Shown here: in pieces, positions 24,521 through 34,448 of the stretch
Layout: each line of letters begins with the position of its first letter
Numbering within the stretch: the stretch's first letter is position 1
Origin: Talinum fruticosum
Taxonomy: Eukaryota > Streptophyta > Magnoliopsida > Caryophyllales > Talinaceae
Length of the DNA stretch: 64,000 bases
Assembly: GCA_021018815.1 (NCBI GenBank)
Contig: JAITYX010000003.1
Span: 14,465,501 to 14,529,500, forward strand
Direction of reading: 5' to 3'
Translations under genes and position numbers: made by a program
Notes under the pieces: model-generated
Seen by the model: only the letters and a program-made list of their open reading frames with translations
Databases searched by the model: none
Told to the model about the DNA's origin: nothing

Positions 24521-24556
24521 TCTGAAGCTATCTCTAGATCGGTGGAGAGCTTCGGA
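24521..24556 (+). ncRNA. Conserved 36-nt hairpin (element E)
   Basis: Arms TCTGAAGC and GCTTCGGA pair over eight positions with one G-U. The arm sequence differs from D yet pairing is kept (AAAT/ATTT becomes AAGC/GCTT). Inner stem TCTCT/GGAGA is unchanged. It is retained although ORF3 and its TATA region are deleted just downstream. Confidence 0.6.
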
Positions 24557-24955
24557 TTCCAAAGTCTCGCGATTCTTCCTCTTTCGAAAGATTTTCTCTC
24601 CTTTGTTTTGTCCAGACATCTTCCTTGTATTTTTTTCCGTTGTTTTTGTTGAAAGGCAAAGGGGAGAAATAGAGTTAGAAAACTTGTTGTCTAGTTTAGG
24701 GGAGCTTTCCCTCTCGATCTATGTAATTTTGTTAAGTTCAATGAAGTAATGCTTTCTCTTCTATAACTTCGTGTTCACAATCTTTACGAGTTAACATTAT
24801 TTCCTTATTTAGCATATTTTTGCTTTATGCTCCGACTGTTTTTGTTATGCTCCGATACACTAAGTATATTTACTTAATTTCTTTTATGAGCAACTATTCG
24901 TAGTCGGATCCTTTTCACTAACAAAGTTTCGTCTAAGCATGGAATGCCTTTCATC
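24557..24955 (+). other. Element E 3' untranslated region, ORF3 deleted
   Basis: No gene. The first 30-40 bases match the region after the hairpin in other copies. From about 24600 (tttgtccagacatc) the sequence matches the stretch after ORF3 in D (28120 on). So about 2.5 kb holding the TATA box and ORF3 is missing. A second purine tract, aaaggggagaaatagag (about 24658-24674), lies some 300 bases before the true polypurine tract, as in D (about 28184). Confidence 0.7.
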
Positions 24956-24967
24956 AAAAAGGGGAGA
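24956..24967 (+). promoter_or_regulatory. Element E polypurine tract
   Basis: AAAAAGGGGAGA one base before the 3' LTR; identical in D. Primer for plus-strand DNA synthesis by family knowledge. Confidence 0.88.
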
Positions 24968-24968
24968 T

Positions 24969-26550
24969 TGAAGAGTCGAACACTCGCTCAACGCATTTCG
25001 AGTTACATTACATGAATCGGGAATAACCATCTCGTATTTATAGAGTTTTGATTCCAAGGCATTCTCCGTGTTTTAGAAACTTTTCTGAATGAAATGGTAT
25101 CTTCTCTAAGTACTACAGACTTGCACTTCATGTGTTTATTGCGCTTCTTTAAGCGACTCGTAAAGCCGATTCTTTGTTCCGAGTCCAAGCATCACTCAGA
25201 TTTATCGCAGATTGAGTGGACTAGTGTTTCACCTTCTCTCACTAAGAATCGGCTTCGATTATAAGCTCTATTTCATTAGAGTCGGTACCTCTAGTTTGTT
25301 TCATACTTAGTCTATATCAAGTTATCTCACTCGATATTCTTTACTTATCTTGATCTATCGCTTAGACTAAGTCGGATGGAATTTTGAGTTATATAGTTAT
25401 TAGACTCAAAATATTCCACTTCTCTTCTAACTCGGATAATTAGTTGATTAATTATCATAATTATTTTATTATCTCGTGTCTAATCTTGGACCAAAGTATT
25501 TCATACTTTGAGAACCAAAATTGCTTTACTTTTGTAGGTTATTCAAACGAGTATACACTTTTCAAATCACAAAAGTAACCGGCTTCAAAACGTCAAATCA
25601 CCAGGCAGACATGGCTTTTCACCTTCTCTCGCTCCAGTCCCGGAAGATAGTGTCGGAGCATGTCTGTTTCAAAAATGGAAAACCGAGACACCAAGCTTAA
25701 CGGTGGTTTCTACCTTATCTCTCAAGACACCGCTAGTAGTTTTGGGACTTCCAAGAGAGTTAAACCATTGTCCAACGTTCACATTACAACGGATACTTTT
25801 TGAGTTACTTAAAAAGCTTCTATCAACGGTCACGAGAGGACTCTCGGTCGGCAGATGAAGATAACGGCTACCCTGCCCGGTCATCTATAAATAGAAGCCA
25901 CTTCACAAGACTTGAAGATTGCCGAACTTATTGTTAATATACGTACTTGTGCACAGTCTTTGTATTCATTCTCAATCTTCTACTTACAACTCCTATTACG
26001 TAATTCATTACCTTCGAATTGTAAGGTCTTGTACTCAATTACAAACTCTTTCTTACTTTCTTTGTAAGGTCCCTTGACTAAGCTGTAAGGGTGAACTCGG
26101 CTTAAGTTGTCCCTAGCTGTAAGGGTTATCTCAGCTAGGAAGTATTAGATCGGATAAGGGAGTTTCGAGTCTTGGAAAACTTGTAAAGAGTTGTCTAAGG
26201 GAGCAACTCAGGTTCGGTCGGTTCACGGTATTTTGTGGACTCAAAATAGTGGATTTGATTTCGTGTCCGGATTGACACGGTCCGTGGTTTTCTGCCCCAG
26301 GAGGGTTTCCACGTAATCTCTAAGTGTTTACTTTCCGAGTTCATTCTAGACTCGGACTCGTCTTAAAGCATTTACTTTTCGTGCCATTTCTATCTATTCG
26401 GTCTTTCCGAGTCTACTTTTCGACTCTATTTTGACTTAGAACCGCATTCCGTATTTTATCCGGCAAAAGAGTTTGAATTTCCACAAGATCTCTTCCTCAC
26501 CCTATTCACCCCCTCTAGGGTGACTCGGACTCTCCTCGAGCAAACCTTCA
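24969..26550 (+). repeat. Element E 3' LTR
   Basis: TGAAG...CTTCA, 1582 bases, preceded by the polypurine tract and followed by the TTCTA duplication. TATA box TATAAATA at 25886-25893, with AACGG at about 25791, 25827 and 25863 upstream. Confidence 0.92.
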
Positions 26551-28080
26551 TTCTAAACCCCTTGTCACCCAAAGCACCTTGCGCTGGATGATAAATTCTT
26601 CCCAACCATAAAATTTTCGTGGTTGCGTCATATACAATCGACCGGGGTGTATAACTTTCTTTACTTCAGCGAGTTCATCTATCCTAAACTCGTTTCGAGT
26701 TTTACACTCATCTTTCCAGCTACGAAGGTATTCTCACCTCCAGAGTTCAAAACATAACTCGTTCGAATCAATACTTCCCTCCCCATCGTCTCGTTTAAAG
26801 TTTCCTCTCTTTTCTTAAACAACAATCCAATTCCTTTCAATGAGGTCGCCGATGACTTTTTGAAAAGTACGCAAAAGAGTTCTCGGGGTCACGCAAAAAT
26901 TTTTCGTGACTCGCCTAAAGTCGAAGCTCGTCTTCCGTCTTTCTGCTGATGAGAACTTTCTTCTAACAACACTCTAGCAAGGAGAACCCCAACTCCAAGC
27001 ACCTCAAAGCGCTCTTTGATATTCTAGAGGGCTACGAAGTAGACCTCTTTCCTGCTATTATTGAGCAAATGGCAGCTGTGCTAGCTCAAACTCGGACCAA
27101 GAAGAACACCTATTTTCCTTTCGGTGCTCTTCTCACTCTCATCTTCAAACATTTCAAAGTTCCTCTTCCCTAAGATCCGACCGTAGTTTCGAGGCTACCA
27201 TTGTAGTTGGCAAAAAGGAACTTCGGGGTATGGATACCAGGAAACCCAACCTGGTGTCCGGGTTCTTAGCTCGTAGCCGAGGCCACCTTTGCCACCTCGG
27301 ACTCGGAAAGACACCCCTCTTTCTCTTCATGCTCCACCTGGTGGTGCGTCCACCTTAGGTGCTTCTAAAACTCTTTCTTCTATTTTGTCCATTCCTTTCA
27401 TGGACAAAATTTCCTCTGTGGCCTTGAAACTCAAGGACCTCCTCCGGTCATTCAAGACTATCTTCCAGCCTATGACCATCAACCGAAAACCGCCCAATGT
27501 CAACTCCGAGAGCAACAGGACGTGCTCCTCGAGATGAAGGCTCTAGTGAAGGAGCACAGGGAGCCGATCGAGCTTCTTCAGAAATACGCTCCAAGGCAGC
27601 TCGAGATCAAGGAGACTCGGACACCTCCGAGGAATCCTCGAGTCTCGCCAAGTCCTCCTCGAAACGAGGAGAAGATGAAGAAGAAGCGTAAGAGCTCGCG
27701 GCCGATGCGGCTCTTTCCGAGCATGGTGAGCCGAAGGCCAAGGAGACCAAGAAGGATAAGGAGCAATAACCGAGGGTCCGAGTGCTCCTAAAGCGCTACG
27801 AGAAGTGATAAGCTCGGACAGCAGCCTCGAGTGGATCGAAGAACTTGCCGATCAAGAACGAGTCGACAGCGAGTCAACCTTAGCACAGCCCTCCAGGTTG
27901 TTCGGTTCCAAGAGGACGAGCCTCTGGATGAACTAGTTCCGGGTCGGCCACTCGAACCGAGCCGATGACAAAGATCTCTGTACTTCCTCCGTCGCGCTCA
28001 AGCACATCGCCAAGATCTTATCGGCGTCGGTGCACCACTCGTCCTTCCTCCTCCACTCGGACTAACCCATCCCCTCCTTA
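26551..28080 (+). pseudogene. Element D, ORF3 main part
   Basis: Continuation of ORF3 after element E. The N-terminal region keeps the same pattern as F and G (a W-x-x-H motif, then a stretch beginning SRVR/ESI with SLPSSSRL, then ADENFLL near 26950). The middle has readable pieces such as VVGKKELRGMDTRKP (about 27200). The C-terminal part codes coiled-coil-prone Glu/Lys/Arg-rich sequence (about 27490-27800). Length from ATG to about 28066 without E is roughly 500 codons. By layout it resembles the family labelled putative plant transposon protein, or the extra 3' ORF of SIRE-like elements. I recall this only from family knowledge and cannot confirm it. No signal peptide or membrane segment is evident. 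Many stops. Confidence 0.65.
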
Positions 28081-28527
28081 ATTTCTTAGTCTTTTGTTTA
28101 CGGTGTTTTATATTTTTTCTCTTTTGTCCAGACATCAAATATGTACTTCTCTTGTTGTATTCTTCCCATTTTTTTTGCTGAAAAGCAAGGGGAGAATAGA
28201 TAGAAAAAATTTGTTGTCTTGTTTAGGGGAGCCTCTCTCACCCGCTATAAATATTGTCTTTAAATTCTATGAATTAATGCATTTCGTTACAATTTTCTAA
28301 GTTCGATGATTAATGCAAGTATTTTTGAGTTTCCATCAAATATGTTTTCTTGCTTAGCATCGTCATTAAAATCGATGCATTTCATTAACAATTATTGTCT
28401 ATCTCGGATTTATTTCTTTTCTTGCTCCGATAGCTATGCAATCTTAAGTTATTTTCTCGAGCAAGTTTACAAAATGAGGCTTATATCACTAACAACGTTT
28501 TTGTCTAAGTATGGAATGCCTTTCATC

Positions 28528-28539
28528 AAAAAGGGGAGA
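28528..28539 (+). promoter_or_regulatory. Element D polypurine tract
   Basis: AAAAAGGGGAGA next to the 3' LTR start at 28541. The interval 28081-28527 is 3' untranslated sequence with a second purine run (caaggggagaatag, about 28184) and no gene. Confidence 0.88.
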
Positions 28540-28540
28540 T

Positions 28541-30126
28541 TGAAGACTCACACTTTATACTTACACGTTTCGAGTTCTATGCAGGAATCAAGTATAAGAA
28601 CTCTTCTCTCATAGGGTTTTGATTTCAAGTCATTCTATGTATCTTATAAACTTTTCCGAGTGATATAACATTTCCTCCGAGTGTTATAGAATCTATTATG
28701 CTACTTTCGCCGACTCGATCGACTCGTAAAGCATACTTCTACATGCCTCTTCACACTCGGCTCCGAGTCACCCAACACTCGGATATATCGCATATTCAAA
28801 CACTATCTTTTCCGCGCTTAAACTCGAGTCCGACTTCATGGTTCGAGAATTACATTGTTCCAAGTCAGCCTATTTAGTTTGAATTGTGTTTAGTCTAGAT
28901 TAAGTCTGTTTACTCTGATATTCTTTATCTCGACTTGATTGTCCTCTAGACTCGACTAAGATGGAATTTGAGTTTCATGGATATTAAACTCATAAAATTC
29001 CATTTCTTTTCCGACTCGATAATTAGTCACTTAATTATTTTAATTATATTATTATATGTGCCTAATCTTGGACCAAAGTATTTTATACTTTGAGAACCAA
29101 ATTGATTTACTTTTGTAGGTTATTCAAACGAGGCTATCGTAAATTTGAATCACAAAAGTAACCGACTTCAAAACTTCAAATCACCAAGCAGACAAGGCTT
29201 TTTCCACCTCTAACCTAGCCCCGCACACTCGTGTCAGGATTGTTTGTTTCCAAACTGGAAATCTGCAACACCAAGCTCAACGGTGGTTTCCACCTTATTT
29301 TTTAAGACACCACCAAGTGGTTTTGGGACTTCCAAAGGAGTCAACAACCGTTGCTCAACGTTCATATCTCAACGGATATTTTCTAAGTGACGTAGAAAAT
29401 CCTTTACAACGGTCACAAAGGACCTCCAAGTGAGAAGATGGACACAAAGGCTAAGCCGCTTGGTCATCTATATGTAGAAGCCAACTTTCAAGACTTGAAC
29501 AATTGCCGAATCTATTGTTAATACACATACTTGATAAAAAGTCATTGTATCCATTCTCAATTTTCTACTTACAACTCCAATTTCGTATTTCATAACTTTC
29601 GAGTGTAAGGTCTTGTGCTCGATTACAAACACTTTCTTTCTTACTCTCTAAAGTCCCTTGACCGAGCTGTAAGGGTTAACTCAGCTTAGTTGTCCTTAAC
29701 TATAAGGGTGATCTCGGTTAGGAAGTACTAGATCGGATAAGGTAATTTCGATTCTAGGAAAACCTTGTAAGGAGTTGTCGATGGGAGCAACTCGAGGTTA
29801 AGTCGATCTACTATATTTTGTGGACTCAAAATAGTGGATTTGACTTCGTGCTTGGATTAGCACGGTCCGTGGTTTTCTGCCCCAGGAGGGTTTCCACGTA
29901 CTTTCCGAGTTATTACTTTTCCGAGTACATTCTAGATTCGGACAGCTTTGAATTCGTTTAATCTATTTCTTCACTGCTACTCGAATTCCGAGTTTATGCT
30001 TTTCCGAGTGTATGCTTGCAGGTCACTCACAACAGATCCTTATTTGCTTTAATTTTCAAGCAAGTTTCCACATCACCCTATTCACCCCCTCTAGGGTGAT
30101 TTATACTCTCCTAGAGCAAACCTTCA
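28541..30126 (+). repeat. Element D 3' LTR
   Basis: TGAAG...CTTCA, 1586 bases, followed at once by TACCA, the second copy of the target duplication, and by the resumed pol of C. Its TATA counterpart at about 29470 reads tatatgta, weaker than in the 5' LTR. Confidence 0.92.
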
Positions 30127-30131
30127 TACCA

Positions 30132-30903
30132 AGGAGTTGCTGAAAAAGTACAAGCTTCAAGATGCAAAACATGCAGCAACCACAATGAGTAGTAATATAA
30201 AACTGGACTCGGATGAAAAAGGTAAAGCAAGTAGATCGAAACTTTATCGAGGTATGATTGAATCTCTACCGTATCTTACTTCCAAGTATACCGGACATAA
30301 TGTTTAGTGTATGTTTGTGTGCAAGATTTCAAGCTAATACAAAAGAATCACATCTCACTGTGGTGAAGAGAATCTTTAGATATCTTGCAAGAACTCGGAA
30401 TCTAGGTCTATGGTACTCAAGAGACTCATAACCGACTCTCACCTGGATACTCGGATGCTGATTACGTTAGATACAAGGTTGATAGAAAGAGCACCTCAGG
30501 AGCCTGCCAATTTCTGGGTCATCCCTCATATCTTGGCACTCAAAGAAGTAAAACTCAGTAGCTCTATCAATTGTTGAAACCGAGTACATTGCAGCTGGAG
30601 CATGCTATGCTCGGATTCTATGGATCAAGCAACACTTGAGAGATCTTGGACTTTCATTGAAATCAATTCCAATCAAGTGTGACAATCAAAGTGCAATCAA
30701 CATCACTAAGAATCCAGTTCAAGCACTCAAAGACAAAGCATATTGAGGTCGGGTATCATTTTCTAAGAGATCATTATGAGAAAGGTGATATTGAACTTGA
30801 ATTCATTCCTACCAAACATCAACTAGCTGATATCTTTACTAAGCCACTTCGTGAGGATCAGTTTTGCTTTATTAGGAATGAACTTGGTATGCTAAATGCA
30901 TGA
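30132..30903 (+). pseudogene. Element C, pol part 2 (end of RT, RNase H)
   Basis: Resumes exactly where C was cut at 12002: AGGAGTTGCTGAAAAAG codes the ELLKKYKLQDAKHA region. RNase H follows (about 30360-30903), with YSDADYVRYKVDRKSTSG, EAEYIAAGACYA-like and CDNQSAINITKNPVQ-like stretches. The last frame, 30679-30903, is open for 74 codons (ELEFIPTKHQLADIFTKPL, FCFIRNELGMLNA) and ends at TGA 30901-30903. This 3' end is the best conserved pol stretch, shared by all copies. Confidence 0.9.
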
Positions 30904-31094
30904 TTATGTGCTTTTCTAAGTGAATTTTGCTTTGCCTCGATTATGTGTTAAAGGTTTCTTTTGTGTGCTTTAATAACAATTACTTCAATTGACCCGGTGA
31001 TACCGAGCTATGAATTATTGCTTGCTTGTAGTTTCTCGGTGACTTAGAAACTTTACTCGAGTCGATTCAGCTTTTGAGAAAATGGACATCAAAC

Positions 31095-31130
31095 TTCGAA
31101 ATCATCTCTAGATTAGTGGAGAATTTCGGA
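31095..31130 (+). ncRNA. Conserved 36-nt hairpin (element C)
   Basis: TTCGAAAT pairs with ATTTCGGA (one G-U); inner stem TCTCT/GGAGA. Same position after pol as in D. Confidence 0.58.
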
Positions 31131-31225
31131 TATGTCTTTTGAAAATTTCCCTTTTCTCTTTTTCTCTTGCGCGTATCAATAAGAGAACTAGCCGTTAGAA
31201 GACAAACACTAGAATTCTAACCGTT

Positions 31226-31505
31226 GGAGAAGAACAATCACACCGGTCTTGGTTCCGCAACCAAGAAGCCCCGAACCAAAAGCCAAGACGGTCCTTCCAA
31301 CCCCTCTAATATCCTTTTTCTCTCAAGCATTCCAAGCAAAGAGAATCTGAATTCCATGATTCTCAAGGCTCTTTTTGACATTCTTGAGGGCTACGAAGTA
31401 GACCTCTTCCTAGCAATCATTGAGCGAGATGGCCTATATGCCAGCTCGGACAAAGAAATCCACCCCTCTTCTTTTTGGGGCTCTGCTCACCTTCATCTTC
31501 AAACC
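31226..31505 (+). pseudogene. Element C, ORF3 fragment without promoter
   Basis: At about 31245 the pre-TATA region (ending caccggtc) is joined directly to ORF3 (GSATKKPRTKSQDGPSNPSN), so the TATA box, leader and ATG are deleted. ORF3 text continues with a further internal deletion (LKALFDILEGYEVDLFLAIIE) until about 31500. There it passes without a gap into integrase sequence of element F. The frame stays open across both joins (to 31556) but has no ATG at its head, so it is unlikely to be a gene. Confidence 0.7.
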
Positions 31506-33894
31506 GACCATGGCAGGGAGTTCGATTACTCGGAATTTGTAAAGTTCTCGCGATAAGAATGGTATTTCTCACGACTTCTTAGGACCCGTAAGCCCTCAAT
31601 AGAATGGGGTATAGGAGAGAAAGAACTGAACTCTTGAAGAAAAAGGAAGGACGATGATGATTGAACACGATCTACCTTACTATGTCCGGGCTTAGGTAGT
31701 TAACACAACAAACTACACACTCGAATAGATGCCTCATTAGACCCATCATGAAGAAAACTCCATATGAGCTCTACAAGGGAAAGAAACCCATCATTTCATA
31801 CTTCAAACCCTTCGGTTGTAAGTGATATGTTCACAATACTGGTAATGATCACTTGACCAAGTTTAATGCTCGGTCAGATGAAGATATCTTTCCGAGTTAT
31901 TCATCTCATAGTAAAGCATATCATGTTTTCAATAAAAGAACTAACAAAGTGGAAGAAAGCATCCACGTTGTGTTTGATGAGATTGATTAGGGAAAACCAA
32001 GTGATCCAACATTCTCATATCTAAAACTTAGCCGAGATGTAGATGATCTTACCGAAGCCGAGCTCGGACATGAATCAAAAGAAAGGAGCTCATAATGAGG
32101 CAACTCGGAACATCCTGACTTAGACTAAACCAGCTCAGGAGCCAGCTCGAAATATTGAAGGTCAAGCGGATGAGCAAACTCAGCCGGATCGGACCACCGA
32201 AGATTAGCCAATACAACCAACAAACCTGGTAAACCAGAGAATAGGTAGAGCATTCAAATATGCTTCCAGCCACCCACTTGAGAATATTTTGTCCGACATC
32301 AACAATGGGGTAAGAACTCGTTCTTCTTTGTAAAATCTATGTGCATTCATTGCATTCATATCATTAACGTAACCGAGAAATGCACTAGAGGCCTTAAATG
32401 AACCTGAATGGGTAGAGGCCATGCAAGAGGAACTTAATCAATTTGAGAGAAACCAAGTTTGGACTTTGATCAAAGGACCTTCTGACCACCCAGTTATAGG
32501 AACCAAATGGGTTTTCAAGAATAAATTGGATGAGGATGGGTTGGTAGTCGAAATAAGGCTAAACTTGTGGCTTAAGGTTATAATCAAGAAGAAAAGATTA
32601 ATTGTGGGGAAACCTTTGCACCAGTTGCTAGGATAGAAGCAATTAGAATCCTCTTGGCATTTGCATCAAACATGAATATTAAATTGTACCAAATGGATGT
32701 CAAATGTGCCTTTCGAATGGTTTCATTCAGGAGGAAGTTTATCTTGAGCAACCCCCTGGATTTGAAAAATCAGAATTTCCAAATCATGTTTTCAAGTTGC
32801 AAAAGGCTCTTTATGGTCTTAAACACGCTCCCAAAGCTTGGTATGAAAGATCGAGCAGTTTCTTGGTTGAAAATAATTTCAAAAGAGGTCAGATTGACTA
32901 AACTCTTATCATCAAAACCAAGGGGAAAGACTTTCTTATTGCTCGATTTATGTTGATGATATAAATTTTGGAGTTAATAATGAAAATCTCTGTTGAGATT
33001 TTCTTGAGTTGATGAGACAGAATTCCAAATGAGCATGATGGGAGAGCTCAATTTCTTTCTTGGTCTACAAATCGGACAAGATAAAGATGGCATCTACGTC
33101 CGTTAATCTAAGTATACCAAGGAATTGATGAAAAAGTACAAGCTTCAAGATGTAAAACATGCAGCAACACTAATGAGTAGCGAGCATGAAACTCGGACTC
33201 GCACGAAAAACGTAAAGTAGTAGATTAAAAACTTTATCGAGGTATGATTGGATCTCTGCTATATTTCACATCCAGTAGGCTATACATTATGTTTAGTGTA
33301 TGTTTGTGTGCAATATTCCAAGCTAATCCAAAAGAATCACATCTCACTGCGATGAAGTGAATCTTTAGATATCTTGCAGGGACTCGGAATTTAGAGTTTA
33401 TGGTTCTCAAGAGACTCGAATTAACCCCGATCGGATACTTAGATGCCGACTATGCTTGGATACAAAGTTGATATAACGAGGACATCAGGAGCATGCCAAT
33501 TTCGGGTCAATCCCTTATATATTGGCACTCAAAGAAGCAGAACTCGGTTGCTCTATCAACTGCTGAAGGTGAGTACATTGCAGTCTGGAGCATGTCTGTG
33601 CTAAGATTTTATGGATCAAGCAACACATGAAAGATCTTGGACATTCATTCAAATCAATTCCAATCAAGTGTGATAATCGAGTGCAATCAACATCACTAAG
33701 AATCCAAGTGTAGCACTCAAAGATAAAGCATATTAAGGTCAGGTATCATTTTCTCGAGAGACCATTATGAGAAAGGTCATATTGAACTTGAATTCATTGC
33801 TACGAAATTTCAGTTAGCTTATATTTTCACTAAGCCACTTAGTGAGGATCAGCTTTGTTTTATTAGGAATTAACTTGGAATGATTAATGCATGA
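31500..33894 (+). pseudogene. Copia element F, pol (integrase to RNase H)
   Basis: Enters in mid-integrase at TDHGREFDYSEF (31502), fused to ORF3 of C. The integrase C-terminus follows (PYELYKGKKPIISYFKPFG near 31760-31815), then the linker, then RT from about 32370 (EELNQFERNQVWTLIKGPSDHPVIGTKWVF-like region at 32421-32510; MDVKCAF; LYGLKHAPKAWYER). The YVDD region near 32945 has lost its frame. RNase H (33240-33894) ends at TGA 33892-33894. Gag, protease and the first half of integrase are missing because of the recombination at 31500. Stops and shifts throughout. Confidence 0.87.
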
Positions 33895-34082
33895 TTATGT
33901 GATTTTCTAAGTGAAATTGTCTTGCATGATTATGTGTTATATGTTTTCTTTCTTTGTCTTAATAACAATTGGTTCGGTTGACTCACCGAAACCGAGCTAG
34001 GAGTTATTATGTGGTTGCGTTTTCGAGTCACTTAGAAACCAAATCGAGTCGACTCGGCTTTTGAGAAAAATGGACATCAAAC

Positions 34083-34118
34083 TTCGAAATCATCTTTAGA
34101 TAAGTGGAGAATTTCAGA
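34083..34118 (+). ncRNA. Conserved 36-nt hairpin (element F)
   Basis: TTCGAAAT with ATTTCAGA, seven of eight positions pairing. The inner stem reads TCTTT/GGAGA, where C to T changes a C-G pair to U-G. Confidence 0.55.
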
Positions 34119-34293
34119 AATTTCTTTTAAAATTTCTCTTTTTCTATCTCTTTACCTCGCGCATCGATAAGTGAACTAGCCGTTAGGAGAAAGACACTAG
34201 AATTCTAACCGTTGGAGACAGAAACGTCACACCCGTCCGAGGCAAGCGTTGGAAGTTTAGATCGAAGGAATACTCGAAGGACATTCCTTTCGC

Positions 34294-34301
34294 TATAAAT
34301 A
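34294..34301 (+). promoter_or_regulatory. Putative internal TATA box for ORF3 (element F)
   Basis: TATAAATA followed by GCATCCC and a CT-rich leader, including a (CT)n run near 34395-34415, about 150 bases before ORF3. CCGTTGGAG upstream at about 34209. Confidence 0.55.
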
Positions 34302-34448
34302 GCATCCCTTTTCCTTTATTTCGCTACTTTACTCTCTACTAACCTAATCTCTCGCTCACTCACTCTTACACACAAAGCTCTCGATACTCTCTTACTCTCT
34401 CTCTCTCTCTCTTGTTTCTTCAAGTTCACTCTTTTTCACATCAAAATT

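Larger units (their letters stand above)
17755..26550 (+). mobile_element. Copia element E, complete, nested in ORF3 of element D
   Basis: Plus-strand LTR retrotransposon of 8796 bases with an exact five-base target duplication TTCTA (17750-17754 and 26551-26555). LTRs 17755-19304 and 24969-26550 are very similar, making it the youngest member of the three-level nest. It has primer-binding site, nearly full gag, full-length but broken pol, the conserved hairpin and a polypurine tract. It lacks ORF3 and the ORF3 TATA region entirely: about 30 bases after the hairpin the sequence passes to the 3' untranslated stretch that in D follows ORF3. Confidence 0.94.
12003..30126 (+). mobile_element. Copia element D, complete with both LTRs, carrying nested element E
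   Basis: Plus-strand LTR retrotransposon inserted into the RT/RNase H region of element C. Five-base target duplication TACCA is exact at 11998-12002 and 30127-30131. LTRs are 12003-13560 and 28541-30126, internal part 13561-28540, minus element E (17755-26550 with one TTCTA copy). Without E it is about 9.3 kb. Internal order: primer-binding site, gag remnant, pol, hairpin, TATA box, ORF3, polypurine tract. Gag is almost entirely deleted, so D either lost it after insertion or moved using proteins from other copies. Confidence 0.93.

Noticed and set aside
27289..27791. Several overlapping frames on both strands
   Set aside because: They are alternative frames of the Glu/Lys-rich end of ORF3; low complexity keeps all frames open.
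34395..34415. CT microsatellite as an independent feature
   Set aside because: Short run within the pyrimidine-rich leader of ORF3; described with the promoter.
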